64,000 nt of DNA. Source: Serratia entomophila (GTDB taxonomy: Bacteria > Pseudomonadota > Gammaproteobacteria > Enterobacterales > Enterobacteriaceae). The DNA lies in contig NZ_CP082787.1 of NCBI RefSeq assembly GCF_021462285.1, positions 682,001-746,000 on the forward strand. The letters run 5' to 3'. The notes below the pieces were generated by a model. It had not been told where the DNA came from. It saw only the letters and a program-made list of their open reading frames with translations, and made no database searches. A program made the position numbers and the translations under genes. Positions 1 through 9,117 of the stretch are shown in pieces (position 1 is the stretch's first letter; each line of letters opens with the position of its first letter).

Positions 1-2307
1 CAGTATAGCGTCTGCCACCGGTTGTAGCTGGCGCTCCAGATAATGTTGGTAATCGATGGCCGAATGGCGCGTCTCCAGCGGCTCCGGCCCGGCGACGGTC
101 ATCACGTAACTGATCCAGCCGCCGTTCTGGTACTGCAGCGGCCGGCCGTGTTGGCGGTTGTAATCGTCGGCGATGCGCGCGGCGCGGACATGGGGCGGCA
201 CGTTGCGCTGGTATTCGTCGAGCCGCCTGCGCAGCCGCTTGCGGTAAATCAGCCGGTCATCGAACTCGCCGCCCAGCGTTTTGCTGACGTAGTCGCGCAG
301 GTAGTCCTGATAGGGCTGCCGCTTGAAGATCAGCTGATACAGCTGCTGCTGGAACTGCTGCGCCAGCGGCGTCCAGTCGGTGCGTACCGTTTCCAACCCT
401 TTATACACCATCTCTTCACCGCCGTCCGGGCGAGCGATCAGGCCGGCGTAGCGTTTTTTGCTGCCCTGCTCGGCGCCGCGGATGGTCGGCATCAGGAAGC
501 GCGAATAGTGAGTTTCAAACTCCAGCTCCAGCGCGTTTTCCAGCCCGAATTGCTGCTGCAGGTGCCGTTGCCACCACTGGTTGACCCGCTGCACCAGCGC
601 GCGGCCAATCTGCGCCGCCTGTTGTTCATCGTGCGGCTGTTTCAGCCACACGAAGGTGGAGTCGGTATCGCCGTAGATCACCTGGTAACCCTCGGCCTCG
701 ATCAGTTCGCGCGTCTGGCGCATGATCTCATGGCCGCGCAGGGTGATCGAGGAGGCCAGGCGAGGATCGAAAAAGCGGCAGCCGCTCGATCCCAATACGC
801 CGTACAGCGCGTTCATGATGATCTTCAGCGCCTGGGACAAGGCCTTGTTGTGCTGGCGTTTGGCCGCCTCGCGGCCCTGCCAGATCTGCTCGACTATCGC
901 CGGCAGGCAGTGTTTGCTGCGTGAGAAACGCGCATTGCGAAAACCGGCTACCGAATCGGCGTCACCCGGATGGCGCATGCCCTCCACCAGCCCGACCGGA
1001 TCGATCAGGAAGGTGCGGATAATCGAGGGGTACAGGCTCTTGTAATCCAACACCAGCACCGAATCGTACAGACCGGGCTGTGAATCCATCACGAAACCGC
1101 CGGGGCTGTGCTCTTCCGGCTGCTCGCCGAGGTTGGGCGCGACAAAGCCCAACCGGTGCATGCGCGGCATGTACAGGTGGCTGAACGCCGCCACCGAGCC
1201 GCCGCTGCGGTCGGCCACCAACCCGGTGACGGTGGCGCGCTCCAGCAGGAAGTTGAGCAGATCGGTCTTGGCGAAAATGCGTGTCACCAGCTCGCAGTCT
1301 TTCAGGTTGTAACGGGCCAGCGCCGGTTTGTCTTCGGCGAAGCGCCGGTCGATCTCCGCCATGCGCTGGTAGGGATTGTCGATCGATTTGCCTTCGCCCA
1401 GCAAATCCTGAGAAACGTATTCCAGGCTGAAGGAAGGGAAGTTCCAGGTGGCCGACTTCAGCGCTTCGATGCCGTCGATAATCAGCCTGCCGGGGGCGGA
1501 GGCGAAAAAGTGATTCTGCTTGAAGCCGTGCTCGCGCCACTCCAACAGGTTGCCGCCGCGCCCCAGCCGCAGGGGGATCTGGTAGCGTTCGGCATGTTTT
1601 TGCAGCACCCGCAGATCGAACTGCACCAGGTTCCAGCCGATGATGGCGTCCGGATCGTAGCGTTCCAGCCACTGGTTCAACCGCTCCAGCATTTGCGGGC
1701 GGCTTACGCAGTACTCCAGCTCGAAATCCAGCGCGTCGTCACCGCCGTTGGCCGGCCCCAGCATGTAGACCTGCCGCTGGCCGCAGCCTTCCAGCGCGAT
1801 AGAGTAGAGTTCGCCGTGGGCGGTGGTTTCGATGTCCAGCGAGACCAGCTTCAGCGCCGGGCGGTATTCCGGCGCCGGTTTCATCTGGCCGTTAAGCTGC
1901 GGGCCGTCGCCGTTGGGTTGGCCGCTGAACCACACCGGCGCGGTGATAAAGCGCTCCATCAGGTAGCGTTCCGGCGGCCGGATGTCCGCCTCGTAAACCG
2001 AGACGCCGCCTTCTTTCAGCAGCTTTTCCAGCTTGATCAACTGGCGATGCTGGCGGCAGTACAGCCCGAGCATCGGCCGGTGGTGGAAATCCGTCAGCGA
2101 CAGCGGTTTCAGCTCCACCTGCCGCTCTTCGCGCAGCAGCAGTTCAGCGCGCTGGCGCTGTTCCGCGGGAATAAAGGCCACCGAGGTTTGCGGCGGCAGC
2201 CGCAGCCGCTGCGGCCCGGCGTCGGTCGCCAGCCAGAATTCCACTTCGGTGCCGGCGGGCGTGTCGCGCCAGTGGCGGGTGAGGATAAAACCCTGTTGAA
2301 GTGACAT
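1..2307 (-). CDS. polB: DNA polymerase II (family B), 3' end cut by window edge
   Basis: SOS-inducible family B DNA polymerase with proofreading exonuclease, used in replication restart and translesion synthesis. The ATG at 2307 opens [20 protein letters not shown], which matches the E. coli PolB N-terminus. The exonuclease motif SLDIETT lies near 1820-1850, the polymerase motif DYKSLYPSI near 1030-1055, and the catalytic YGDTDS near 660-680. The frame is open to base 1 and stops at the residues matching [10 protein letters not shown], so about the last 18-20 residues of a roughly 785-residue enzyme lie outside the window. It is divergent from yabI. A LexA-like site lies about 50 bp upstream. 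Confidence 0.97.
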   Translation of the reverse strand, partial: MSLQQGFILTRHWRDTPAGTEVEFWLATDAGPQRLRLPPQTSVAFIPAEQRQRAELLLREERQVELKPLSLTDFHHRPMLGLYCRQHRQLIKLEKLLKEGGVSVYEADIRPPERYLMERFITAPVWFSGQPNGDGPQLNGQMKPAPEYRPALKLVSLDIETTAHGELYSIALEGCGQRQVYMLGPANGGDDALDFELEYCVSRPQMLERLNQWLERYDPDAIIGWNLVQFDLRVLQKHAERYQIPLRLGRGGNLLEWREHGFKQNHFFASAPGRLIIDGIEALKSATWNFPSFSLEYVSQDLLGEGKSIDNPYQRMAEIDRRFAEDKPALARYNLKDCELVTRIFAKTDLLNFLLERATVTGLVADRSGGSVAAFSHLYMPRMHRLGFVAPNLGEQPEEHSPGGFVMDSQPGLYDSVLVLDYKSLYPSIIRTFLIDPVGLVEGMRHPGDADSVAGFRNARFSRSKHCLPAIVEQIWQGREAAKRQHNKALSQALKIIMNALYGVLGSSGCRFFDPRLASSITLRGHEIMRQTRELIEAEGYQVIYGDTDSTFVWLKQPHDEQQAAQIGRALVQRVNQWWQRHLQQQFGLENALELEFETHYSRFLMPTIRGAEQGSKKRYAGLIARPDGGEEMVYKGLETVRTDWTPLAQQFQQQLYQLIFKRQPYQDYLRDYVSKTLGGEFDDRLIYRKRLRRRLDEYQRNVPPHVRAARIADDYNRQHGRPLQYQNGGWISYVMTVAGPEPLETRHSAIDYQHYLERQLQPVADAIL

Positions 2308-2358
2308 CACGCGGTTCCTGAGAGGCTAAACGGCAAGGCAATCGGCATAAGTTACAGT

Positions 2359-2374
2359 ATGGGTTTTTATACAG
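2359..2374 (-). promoter_or_regulatory. LexA-like SOS box upstream of polB
   Basis: Read on the minus strand the site is CTGTATAAAAACCCAT. It shares 11 of 16 positions with the LexA consensus CTG-N10-CAG, including the complete left half-site CTGTATA, but the last base is T instead of G. E. coli polB also has a LexA box here, so context supports it. The imperfect right half suggests weaker or earlier derepression (inference). Confidence 0.6.
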
Positions 2375-2489
2375 GTATTGTCCACGGCTGTGCGGCATTG
2401 CCAAAAACGCATACAATTCATCGATTGACTCGTCTCCGGCTGCACCGGACAATCCTTCGCCCGCGCTTTGCCTAACGAACAGAGGTTTA

Positions 2490-3260
2490 ATGGAAGCCTA
2501 TTTACAGCATTTGATCACCCAGTCATTGGCTTTCACCCTGATGGTCGTCATGTTGGTCGCATTTTTGGAATCGCTGGCGTTGGTGGGGCTGTTGCTGCCC
2601 GGTACGGTAATGATGGCCAGCATCGGCGCGCTGATCGGCAGCGGCAAGGTGGACTTCTATTACGCCTGGGCGGCCGGCATCCTCGGCTGTTTGTTGGGAG
2701 ACTGGATCTCCTACTTCATCGGCCGCGCCTTCAAGGGGCCGCTGCATCGCTGGTCATTTCTGAAGAAGAACAAGGCGATGCTCGACAAGACAGAGCACGC
2801 GCTGCACCAGCACAGCATGGCCACTATCCTGATTGGCCGTTTTGTCGGCCCGACGCGCCCGCTGGTGCCGATGGTGGCCGGTATGCTCGATCTGCCGCCG
2901 TACAAGTTCGCCCTGCCGAACATCATCGGCTGCGTCACCTGGCCGCCGGTGTATTTCTTCCCCGGCATTTTGGCCGGCGTGGCGATCGACATTCCCGCCA
3001 GCGCCGACAGCGCCATGTTCAAGTGGTTGCTGTTGGCGGCGGCGGTGCTTATCTGGCTGGCCGCCTGGCTGAGTTGGCGCTGGTGGCGCGAAGATAAGCG
3101 CCGCGCCGATCGGCTGAGCCGGTGGCTGTCGCCGGGGCGGCTGCGCATAGCCTGCGTGTTTAGCTGGCTCGCGGCGCTGGCGGTCGGTTATCTGCTGAGC
3201 CAGCAGCCGCTGATGCCGGTGTATCGGCATCTGTTGTGGAAGGTGTTGTCCGGGCAATGA
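2490..3260 (+). CDS. yabI: DedA family inner-membrane protein YabI
   Basis: A 256-residue polytopic membrane protein of the DedA/VTT superfamily. Members act in membrane homeostasis, envelope integrity and probably undecaprenyl-phosphate or lipid flipping; the exact substrate of YabI is not settled. The family core is clear: FLESLALVGLLLPGT near residues 25-40, GDWISYFIGR near 71-80, and GRFVGPTRPLVPMVAGML near 117-134. The closest relative recalled is E. coli YabI (254 aa). In E. coli it lies next to thiQ; here ilvBN separates the two. It is divergent from polB and convergent with ilvN. Confidence 0.95.
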   Translation: MEAYLQHLITQSLAFTLMVVMLVAFLESLALVGLLLPGTVMMASIGALIGSGKVDFYYAWAAGILGCLLGDWISYFIGRAFKGPLHRWSFLKKNKAMLDKTEHALHQHSMATILIGRFVGPTRPLVPMVAGMLDLPPYKFALPNIIGCVTWPPVYFFPGILAGVAIDIPASADSAMFKWLLLAAAVLIWLAAWLSWRWWREDKRRADRLSRWLSPGRLRIACVFSWLAALAVGYLLSQQPLMPVYRHLLWKVLSGQ

Positions 3261-3263
3261 CAG

Positions 3264-3289
3264 CGGGGCGTTTGCCCCCGTTCGCTTTA
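3264..3289 (+). terminator. Hairpin between convergent yabI and ilvN
   Basis: A GC stem CGGGGC with GCCCCCG (one bulge) around GTTT directly follows the yabI stop and is followed by a short T-rich stretch. It runs into the ilvN 3' end. It is a plausible but not strong rho-independent terminator. Confidence 0.45.
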
Positions 3290-3580
3290 CTGGAAGAACG
3301 CCTCCAGCTGTTCGAACACCCGCACGTCTTCGCTGTGGCGTTTCACCTGCAGCACGTCCTCCAGTTTTTCCACCTGGCTTATCATCTGCACCAACCGCTG
3401 GTCGTCGGCCACCAGCAGCCAGATGCGGCTCTGCTGGCCGTCTTTCAACGGCATGCACAGGATGCCCTCGACGTTGAAAGCGCGGCGGGCAAACAGGCCG
3501 CAGACGTGCGACATCACGCCGGGATGGTTTCGTACCGCCAGCTCCAGGATCACCTGTGGTTTATCTTGTTGTTGCAGCAT
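3287..3580 (-). CDS. ilvN: Acetolactate synthase I small (regulatory) subunit
   Basis: A 97-residue ACT-domain subunit of AHAS I, which binds valine and activates and feedback-inhibits the IlvB catalytic subunit. The diagnostic segment [20 protein letters not shown] is followed by [15 protein letters not shown], the typical ACT beta-alpha-beta start. Length matches E. coli IlvN (96 aa). It begins three bases after the ilvB stop, so the two are translated from one attenuated transcript. No promoter of its own is visible. Confidence 0.97.
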   Translation of the reverse strand: MLQQQDKPQVILELAVRNHPGVMSHVCGLFARRAFNVEGILCMPLKDGQQSRIWLLVADDQRLVQMISQVEKLEDVLQVKRHSEDVRVFEQLEAFFQ

Positions 3581-3583
3581 GGC

Positions 3584-5278
3584 TTATTCTCCAATCATGT
3601 CGATGTTGGCGGCGCCCGGCGGCACCATCGGGAACACTTTTTCGTTAATATCGATCAGCGCGTGGATCAGGCAGGGCCCTGGACGCTGAATCGCCTCGGC
3701 CAGGGCGGCCTGCGGATCTTCCGCGGCGTTCAGGTCGCAGGTGTCCAGCCCGAAACCGGCGGCGATCTTGAGGAAATCGGTGCGCTTAGGGTAGGCGGCG
3801 GCAAAGATGCGTTGCTGGTAGAACAGGGTTTGCTGCTGATGCACCAATCCCAGCGCCTGGTTGTTCATCAGAATGATTTTTACGTCCAGATCCTGCTCGA
3901 CCGCGGTGGCCATTTCCTGAATGTTCATCATCAGGCTGCCGTCGCCGGAGAAGCACAGCACTTTGCGTTGCGGTTCGGCCAGCGCCGCGCCGATCGCCGC
4001 CGGCAGACCGAAGCCCATGGTGCCGAGGCCGCCGGAGGTCAGCCACTGGCGCGGGCGGCTCAGCGGATACGCCTGCGCCACCCACATCTGATGCTGGCCC
4101 ACGTCGGTGGTGATGATGGCGCTGTCGTCCACGCAGCGTGCGGCGGCCAACACCAAACCATAGTGGCTCAGCGGATCTTGCGCATTCGGCATGTTGAACG
4201 GGAACTCGCGCTTCAGGTCGTTCACGGTGCTCAGCCATTCGCTGCGCGGCTGCGTCTCGATCAGCGGCAGCAGCTGCTGCAATACCTGGCCGACGTCGGC
4301 ATGGATAGCCACGTTGGCCTGCTTCACCTTGCCCAGTTCGGCGCGATCTATGTCCACGTGAATGATGGCGGCGTTGGGGCAGAACTGTTCGGTTTTGCCA
4401 ATCGCCCGATCGTCGAAGCGCGCACCCAGCACGATCAGCAGATCGGCCTCCTGCAGAATAAAGTTGGTGCTGCGCGCCGCATGCATCCCCAGCATGCCCA
4501 GCGACAGCGGATGCTCCACCGGCATCGCGCCCAGCGCCATCAGCGTCATGGTGGTGGGCAGGCCGGCGCGTTCCGCCAGCTCCAGCGCCTGTTGGTGGGC
4601 TTCGGCGCAGATAATGCCGCCGCCGAGGTAGAGGATCGGGCGCTTGGCCTGGTTGATCATCGCGGCGGCCTGCGCCACCTGCGCCGGTTCGAAGGCCGGT
4701 GCCGCATCGGGTACGGCGATCGGCGGCAGCTCATCCAATGTTATCTCGGCGGTTTGCACGTCTTTCGGGATATCGATCCACACCGGGCCGGGGCGGCCGG
4801 ATTCGGCGATGCGGAAGGCGTCGCAGATCACCTGCGGCAGTTCGCGGATATCGCGCACCAGGTGGTTGTGCTTGGTGATCGGGATTGAGATGCCGTAGGT
4901 ATCCACCTCCTGGAAGGCGTCGGTGCCGATCATCGAGGAAGGCACCTGAGCGGTGATGCACACCAGCGGGATGGAGTCGAGCTTGGCGTCGGCGATGGCG
5001 GTGACCAGGTTGGTGGCCCCCGGGCCGCTGGAGGCGATGCATACCGCCGCCTTGCCGTTGGCCCGCGCCATGCCCTGTGCCATAAAGCCGGCACCCTGTT
5101 CGTGGCGCGCCAATACGTGGTGGATGCGGGTGCTTTGGCTCAGCGCGTCATACAGCGGCAGCGCCGCGCCGCCCGGAATGCCGGCGACCGTGGTGATGCC
5201 CTGGCGCTCCAGCAGGTGAACGATCAGTTGTGCGCCGGTGAATCTGGTGCCTGGTTGAGACGTGCCCGAAATTGCCAT
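3584..5278 (-). CDS. ilvB: Acetolactate synthase I large (catalytic) subunit
   Basis: Thiamine-diphosphate enzyme that condenses pyruvate to acetolactate, or pyruvate with 2-ketobutyrate, committing carbon to valine, leucine and isoleucine. It has 564 residues, against 562 in E. coli. The ThDP-activating glutamate lies in LARHEQGAGFMAQG near residue 60. The ThDP/Mg motif GDGSLMMN through MNNQALG is near residues 440-470. AGGACAGGA upstream of ATG 5278 is a good Shine-Dalgarno. The gene follows ivbL and an attenuator. A second AHAS, ilvIH, lies at 23.2 kb. Confidence 0.98.
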   Translation of the reverse strand: MAISGTSQPGTRFTGAQLIVHLLERQGITTVAGIPGGAALPLYDALSQSTRIHHVLARHEQGAGFMAQGMARANGKAAVCIASSGPGATNLVTAIADAKLDSIPLVCITAQVPSSMIGTDAFQEVDTYGISIPITKHNHLVRDIRELPQVICDAFRIAESGRPGPVWIDIPKDVQTAEITLDELPPIAVPDAAPAFEPAQVAQAAAMINQAKRPILYLGGGIICAEAHQQALELAERAGLPTTMTLMALGAMPVEHPLSLGMLGMHAARSTNFILQEADLLIVLGARFDDRAIGKTEQFCPNAAIIHVDIDRAELGKVKQANVAIHADVGQVLQQLLPLIETQPRSEWLSTVNDLKREFPFNMPNAQDPLSHYGLVLAAARCVDDSAIITTDVGQHQMWVAQAYPLSRPRQWLTSGGLGTMGFGLPAAIGAALAEPQRKVLCFSGDGSLMMNIQEMATAVEQDLDVKIILMNNQALGLVHQQQTLFYQQRIFAAAYPKRTDFLKIAAGFGLDTCDLNAAEDPQAALAEAIQRPGPCLIHALIDINEKVFPMVPPGAANIDMIGE

Positions 5279-5318
5279 GTTCCTGTCCTTTCTCGAGGCC
5301 GGTTGCTTTTCTGGGCAG

Positions 5319-5363
5319 GGTGCTAAAACAAGAAACCCCGCCCGGTTTGCGCCGGCGGGGTTT
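5319..5363 (-). terminator. ilvBN attenuator terminator
   Basis: On the minus strand a ten-base-pair stem AAACCCCGCC / GGCGGGGTTT (5333-5342 with 5354-5363) closes an 11-base loop and is followed by a T-rich tail. It sits between the ivbL stop and the ilvB ribosome site, the position of the attenuator in the E. coli ilvBN operon. Confidence 0.88.
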
Positions 5364-5388
5364 GGGAATCGATGCGTTGATTCGGACC

Positions 5389-5487
5389 CTACGGCGCATT
5401 GCCGACGACCACCACCACACGCACGACGACCACCGCGGCTGGTAGCGCGGTAACTAGTAGGGTCGAAGTCAGCGAGGATGCGATCAC
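5389..5487 (-). CDS. ivbL: ilvBN operon leader peptide IvbL
   Basis: A short attenuation peptide whose C-terminal half is almost all valine: AVVVVRVVVVVGNAP, matching the end of E. coli IvbL. Leucine and valine codons are densely packed, so ribosome stalling when charged tRNAs are scarce would disrupt the downstream terminator. The GTG at 5487 gives 32 residues, the E. coli length, with AAGG six bases upstream. An in-frame ATG at 5502 (MIRFPV...) would add five residues but has no visible ribosome site. Confidence 0.9.
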   Translation of the reverse strand: MIASSLTSTLLVTALPAAVVVVRVVVVVGNAP

Positions 5488-5572
5488 AGGGAACCTTATC
5501 ATCAGTAAAAAAGTCAGGTTTTTATAAAACCACAGGCGAAAAATTCGCACAACAGGTTTATTTGCCCAGCAT

Positions 5573-5596
5573 AAAAAACGCGCGTCCGATCACGCT
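5573..5596 (-). terminator. Possible thiQ terminator
   Basis: The minus strand reads a short stem GCGT-GATCGG-ACGC overlapping the thiQ stop codon, then GCG and six Ts. The stem is short, so this is a moderate candidate. It would separate thiBPQ from ivbL-ilvBN on the same strand. Confidence 0.4.
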
Positions 5597-6294
5597 TTAT
5601 GCGCAATGCCCAGCACCTGCGCCTCCGGCGCGCTGCCGTCCAACAGGGCCTGCGTCGGGCCGTCGTAATAGATGCGGCCGTCCACCACCAGCAGCGTGCG
5701 CGGGGCGATGCGCGCGGCGTCGTCCAGGTTGTGCGACACCATCAGCAGCGTCAGGCTGCGCTGTTCGCACACCTCCTGCAGCAGCTGCAGCATTTCGTTG
5801 CGCAGCGCCGGATCGAGCGCCGAGAAGGGCTCATCGAGCAGCAGGATCGGCCGTTGGCGTATCAGGCAACGCGCCAGGGCGGCGCGCTGCCGCTGGCCGC
5901 CGGACAGCTGTGCCGGCAGGCGTTCAAGGTGTTCTTCCAGCCCGACCTGCCCGGCTATCTGCGCCAGCTGCCGCTGTTGCTGCGCATTCAGCCGCAGGCC
6001 GGGATCGAGGCCCAGCCCGATGTTCTGCGCCACCGTCAGGTGAGCGAACAGGTTGTTTTCCTGAAACAGCATCGACACCGGCCGTTTGGCCGGCGGCGTG
6101 GCGGTGTGCTCCTCGCCGTCGAGCAACAGTCTGCCGCTGGCCGCCGGCAGAAAACCGGCGATCAGGCTCAGCAGGGTGCTTTTGCCCGCGCCGCTGGGCC
6201 CGAGCACCGCAACGCGCTCGCCCGGCTGAATGTGCAGGTCAAAGCGCATCGGCAGGTGTTCATACAGGTAGGTCAGTTTTTCAAGCGTCAGCAT
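5590..6294 (-). CDS. thiQ: Thiamine ABC transporter ATP-binding protein
   Basis: Cytoplasmic ATPase of the ThiBPQ importer for thiamine, thiamine phosphate and TPP. Walker A is GPSGAGKST (near residue 32), the signature is LSGGQRQR (near 127) and Walker B is ILLLDEP (near 147). The start chosen is the ATG of [18 protein letters not shown] at 6294, which gives 234 residues against 232 in E. coli; upstream codons in frame have no family counterpart. It follows thiP after 43 bases in the same operon. Confidence 0.96.
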   Translation of the reverse strand: MLTLEKLTYLYEHLPMRFDLHIQPGERVAVLGPSGAGKSTLLSLIAGFLPAASGRLLLDGEEHTATPPAKRPVSMLFQENNLFAHLTVAQNIGLGLDPGLRLNAQQQRQLAQIAGQVGLEEHLERLPAQLSGGQRQRAALARCLIRQRPILLLDEPFSALDPALRNEMLQLLQEVCEQRSLTLLMVSHNLDDAARIAPRTLLVVDGRIYYDGPTQALLDGSAPEAQVLGIAHKA

Positions 6295-6337
6295 AGGTTT
6301 TTCATTTTTCAAGTCGCCGCCTTGCAGCAGTTGCAAT

Positions 6338-7942
6338 CTATTGAGCGGAGCGGCCCGGTAGACGTTCGATCAGGGTAAACAGCAGGAAGCACAGCAGCAA
6401 CAGCAGCAGCGCGGTTACCGCCCCGTCGTTGCTGCGGTAGGCGCCAATCTGCTGATACAGGTAAAAAGGCAGGGTACGGAAATGCTCGTTGCCGAACAAG
6501 GCGACCACGCCGAAATCGCCGATGGACAGCACGCAGGCGAAGGCCAGCGCCTGCGCCAGCGGGCGGCGCAGCGCCTTCAGTTCGATCAGCCGCAGCCGCC
6601 GCCAGCCGCGCATGTCCAGCGACAGGCACAGCGGATTGTAGCGCTCGGCCAGATCGCGCATCGGGTTTTCCAGCACCTTCAGCGCATAAGGCACCGCCAT
6701 CAGCGCATTGGTGAGGATCACCAGCGCGTAAGGCGACTGCGGCAGCCCGAGGGTGTCGCTCAGCAGCAGGAAGAAACCGGTGGCCAGCACGATGCCCGGC
6801 ATCGCCAGGATCACCATGCCGCTCAGCTCCAGCGTTTGGCCCCAGCGCAGACGTTGGCGCAGCTTGAGCTCGCGGCTGCTCCACAGCAGCATCATGGTCA
6901 AGGCCACGCACAGCAGGCCGGCGCCGAGCGCGATGCGCAGCGAGGTGAACAGCGCCTGCCACAGCATCTGCTGTTGCAGCACGCTGACCATCGCCTGATT
7001 GGCGCCGTCGGCGACCACCGCCAGCAGCGGCGGCAGCAGCAGCAAGAGGGCGGCGGCGATCAGCAGGAAATCGCTGACGCGGCGCCACAGGCTGTCCTCC
7101 GGGTTGCGCCAGAGGTGTGCTTGGGTATGGCCCACCGGCAACGCCTGGCCCAGCCGCTGGCTGAGCACCACCAGGCCCAGGCAGCATGTCAGCTGGATCA
7201 GCGCCAGCAGCGCGGCGCGGCTGAGATCGTAGTCGTAGCTCAGCGCCTGATAGATAGCCAGTTCTATCGTGGTGGCCTGGGGCCCGCCGCCCAGCGACAG
7301 TACGGTGGCGAAACTGGCGAAGCACAGCATGAAAATCAAGGCGCCGCTCGGCAGGATCTGCCGGCGCAGCGCCGGCCATTCGACAAAGCGGAACTGCTGC
7401 CAGCCGTTCATGCCGAGCTGAGCCGCCAGCTGGCGCTGTTCGACCGGGATATGTTCCAGCGCCTGCATCAGCAGGCGGGTGGCCAGCGGCAGGTTAAAAA
7501 ACACGTGCGCCAGCAGGATGCCCTGCAGGCCATACGGCGAGAAGCTGTAGTTGACGCCCAGCCAGCCGCACAGCGTCGCCAGCCAGCCCTGGCGGCCATA
7601 GACGCTGAGCAGGCCGAACACCGCCACCAGCACCGGCAGCACCAGCGTCATTGCGCACAGCCGGAGCAGCAGTTGGCGGCCGGGGAAGCGGCGGCGATAC
7701 AGCGCCCGCGCCAGCAGGATGGCGGGCAGCACCGAGATCAGCGCAGACAGCAGCGCCTGCCGAAAGGTGAAGCGCACCACGTGCCACAGGTAGCTGTCCT
7801 GCCACAGGCCGCGCCAGTCGCTTTCCGGCGCGTGCCGCCACAGCGAGCCCATCGCCAGCGCGGCGATGGCCAGGATCAGCCCGGCGGCCAGCAGCCCCGG
7901 CCATAGCCAGCGGGGGATTACTGGCTGACGGCGGTTTGCCAT
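6338..7942 (-). CDS. thiP: Thiamine ABC transporter permease
   Basis: Inner-membrane permease of the thiamine importer, a fused two-domain protein with about twelve membrane segments. Length is 534 residues from [15 protein letters not shown], close to E. coli ThiP (536). Two permease EAA-like loops are visible, [20 protein letters not shown] near 185 and the region around [19 protein letters not shown] near 460. Its start overlaps the 3' end of thiB by 25 bases, implying translational coupling. An in-frame ATG four codons upstream is less likely. Confidence 0.96.
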   Translation of the reverse strand: MANRRQPVIPRWLWPGLLAAGLILAIAALAMGSLWRHAPESDWRGLWQDSYLWHVVRFTFRQALLSALISVLPAILLARALYRRRFPGRQLLLRLCAMTLVLPVLVAVFGLLSVYGRQGWLATLCGWLGVNYSFSPYGLQGILLAHVFFNLPLATRLLMQALEHIPVEQRQLAAQLGMNGWQQFRFVEWPALRRQILPSGALIFMLCFASFATVLSLGGGPQATTIELAIYQALSYDYDLSRAALLALIQLTCCLGLVVLSQRLGQALPVGHTQAHLWRNPEDSLWRRVSDFLLIAAALLLLLPPLLAVVADGANQAMVSVLQQQMLWQALFTSLRIALGAGLLCVALTMMLLWSSRELKLRQRLRWGQTLELSGMVILAMPGIVLATGFFLLLSDTLGLPQSPYALVILTNALMAVPYALKVLENPMRDLAERYNPLCLSLDMRGWRRLRLIELKALRRPLAQALAFACVLSIGDFGVVALFGNEHFRTLPFYLYQQIGAYRSNDGAVTALLLLLLCFLLFTLIERLPGRSAQ

Positions 7943-8904
7943 GCCCGGATCCAACTGCCGCGTTGCCTGGCCACCTCTTCGGCGCTGTACTGCAGCGCGG
8001 TCTGTGGGACTATCATCTGTTCAAAGCCGGCCGGCAGCGGGGTGTTTATCACCGGGTACATCCAGTTGCCGGTCGGAATGCTGTTCTGGAACGCCGGTGT
8101 CACCATAAATTGCATGAAGCGCTCCGCCAGCGCCGGCTGTTTGGCGGCCTTCAGCTTGCCCGCCACTTCAACCTGCAAGTAGTGGCCTTCGCTGAAGTTG
8201 GCGGCGGCGTAGCCGTCTTTTTTCTCTTCAATCAGGTGATAGGCCGGGGAAGTGGTATAGCTGAGCACCAGGTCGCCTTCGCCCTTGAGGAACAGGCCGT
8301 AGGCTTCGCTCCAGCCTTTGGTGACGGTGACGGTTTTCTTCGCCAGCTGCCGCCAGGCCGCCGGCGCCTTGTCGCCATAGACCTTTTGCATCCACAGCAG
8401 CAGGCCGAGGCCCGGCGTGCTGGTGCGCGGATCTTCATAGATCACCTTCCAGTTTTGATCGCTGCTGACCAGTTCCTGCAGGCTTTTCGGCGGGTTTTTC
8501 AGTTTGTCCTTGTTGTAGACGAAGGCGAAGTAGCCGTAGTCATAAGGCACGAAGGTTTTATCCTGCCAGCCGCCCGGCACGGTCAGTTTGCCGGTATCCA
8601 CGCCGCTCGGCGCGAACAGCCCGGTCTGCTGGGCGGCCTGCAGCAGGTTGTTGTCCAGGCCCAGCACCACGTCGGCTGCGCTGTTGGTGCCTTCCATGCG
8701 CAGGCGGTTCAGCAGCGACACGCCGTCTTCCAGCGCGACGAATTTCAGCTCGCAGTCGCAGTCGGCCTCGAAGGCTTTTTTCACCGCCGGGCCGGGGCCC
8801 CAGTCGGCGGCGAAGGAGTCATAGGTGTAGACCGTCAGCGTCGGCTTGGCGAGCGCCGGCGCGGCGCACAGCAGCAGTAAGCAGGGCAGATATTTTTTGA
8901 CCAC
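7918..8904 (-). CDS. thiB: Thiamine ABC transporter periplasmic binding protein
   Basis: Periplasmic receptor that delivers thiamine and its phosphates to ThiPQ. A typical Sec signal peptide, VKKYLPCLLLLCAAPALA, is followed by the mature start KPTLTVYTYDSFAADWGPGP, as in E. coli TbpA (327 aa). The start is a GTG at 8904 with CAGGAG six bases upstream; this gives 328 residues. Earlier in-frame codons lie in the riboswitch leader and are not expected to be translated. First gene of thiBPQ. Confidence 0.96.
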   Translation of the reverse strand: MVKKYLPCLLLLCAAPALAKPTLTVYTYDSFAADWGPGPAVKKAFEADCDCELKFVALEDGVSLLNRLRMEGTNSAADVVLGLDNNLLQAAQQTGLFAPSGVDTGKLTVPGGWQDKTFVPYDYGYFAFVYNKDKLKNPPKSLQELVSSDQNWKVIYEDPRTSTPGLGLLLWMQKVYGDKAPAAWRQLAKKTVTVTKGWSEAYGLFLKGEGDLVLSYTTSPAYHLIEEKKDGYAAANFSEGHYLQVEVAGKLKAAKQPALAERFMQFMVTPAFQNSIPTGNWMYPVINTPLPAGFEQMIVPQTALQYSAEEVARQRGSWIRAWQTAVSQ

Positions 8905-8974
8905 GTTGCACTCCTGAAAAATAAGGGGGCAAGGGCATCTGAGAGGGGCGAGGCGGCCAGGCCGGATCGCTATG

Positions 8975-9075
8975 CTCAAATCCCTCCGCCGGTATTGACC
9001 GGATCAGGTTCGACGGGTGTGCTCTCAGCGGAAAAGCGGGCTTTCTTCATCGCCTGCTTTCCGCACCCCGTTGAG
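8975..9075 (-). promoter_or_regulatory. TPP riboswitch (thi-box) of thiBPQ
   Basis: The minus strand carries the conserved TPP aptamer blocks in order: GGGGTGC near 9062-9069, GCTGAGAG near 9021-9029, then ACCCGTCGAACCTGATCCGG and the closing AATACCGGCGGAGGGA near 8981-9018. The variable arm between the first two blocks is a GC-rich hairpin. About 70 bases then separate the aptamer from the thiB ribosome site. No U-tract terminator was seen there, so control may be on translation initiation (inference). Confidence 0.93.
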
Positions 9076-9083
9076 ACGGCGCT

Positions 9084-9112
9084 ATTGTAAAGACTAACCG
9101 ACGCAGGCGAAA
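9084..9112 (-). promoter_or_regulatory. Putative sigma70 promoter of thiBPQ
   Basis: Just upstream of the TPP aptamer the minus strand has TACAAT at 9084-9089 (5/6 to the -10 consensus). Seventeen bases further upstream is TTTCGC, a poor -35. Start of transcription would fall at the beginning of the riboswitch. Confidence 0.45.
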
Positions 9113-9117
9113 GGCGC

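Noticed and set aside
3236..4888. A 550-codon open frame on the plus strand
   Set aside because: It lies opposite ilvN and ilvB, which are certain. The translation is His/Gln/Arg-rich without domains, the pattern produced by the antisense of GC-rich genes.
5531..5547. GCGAA-AAA-TTCGC hairpin and a possible CRP half-site upstream of ivbL
   Set aside because: The stem is only five pairs and the TGTG half-site lacks a matching partner at the right spacing, so neither a terminator nor a CRP site can be supported.
6482..7906. A 474-codon open frame on the plus strand, extremely Gln/Arg/His-rich
   Set aside because: Exact antisense of thiP; composition reflects complemented leucine and alanine codons. 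No ribosome site or family match.
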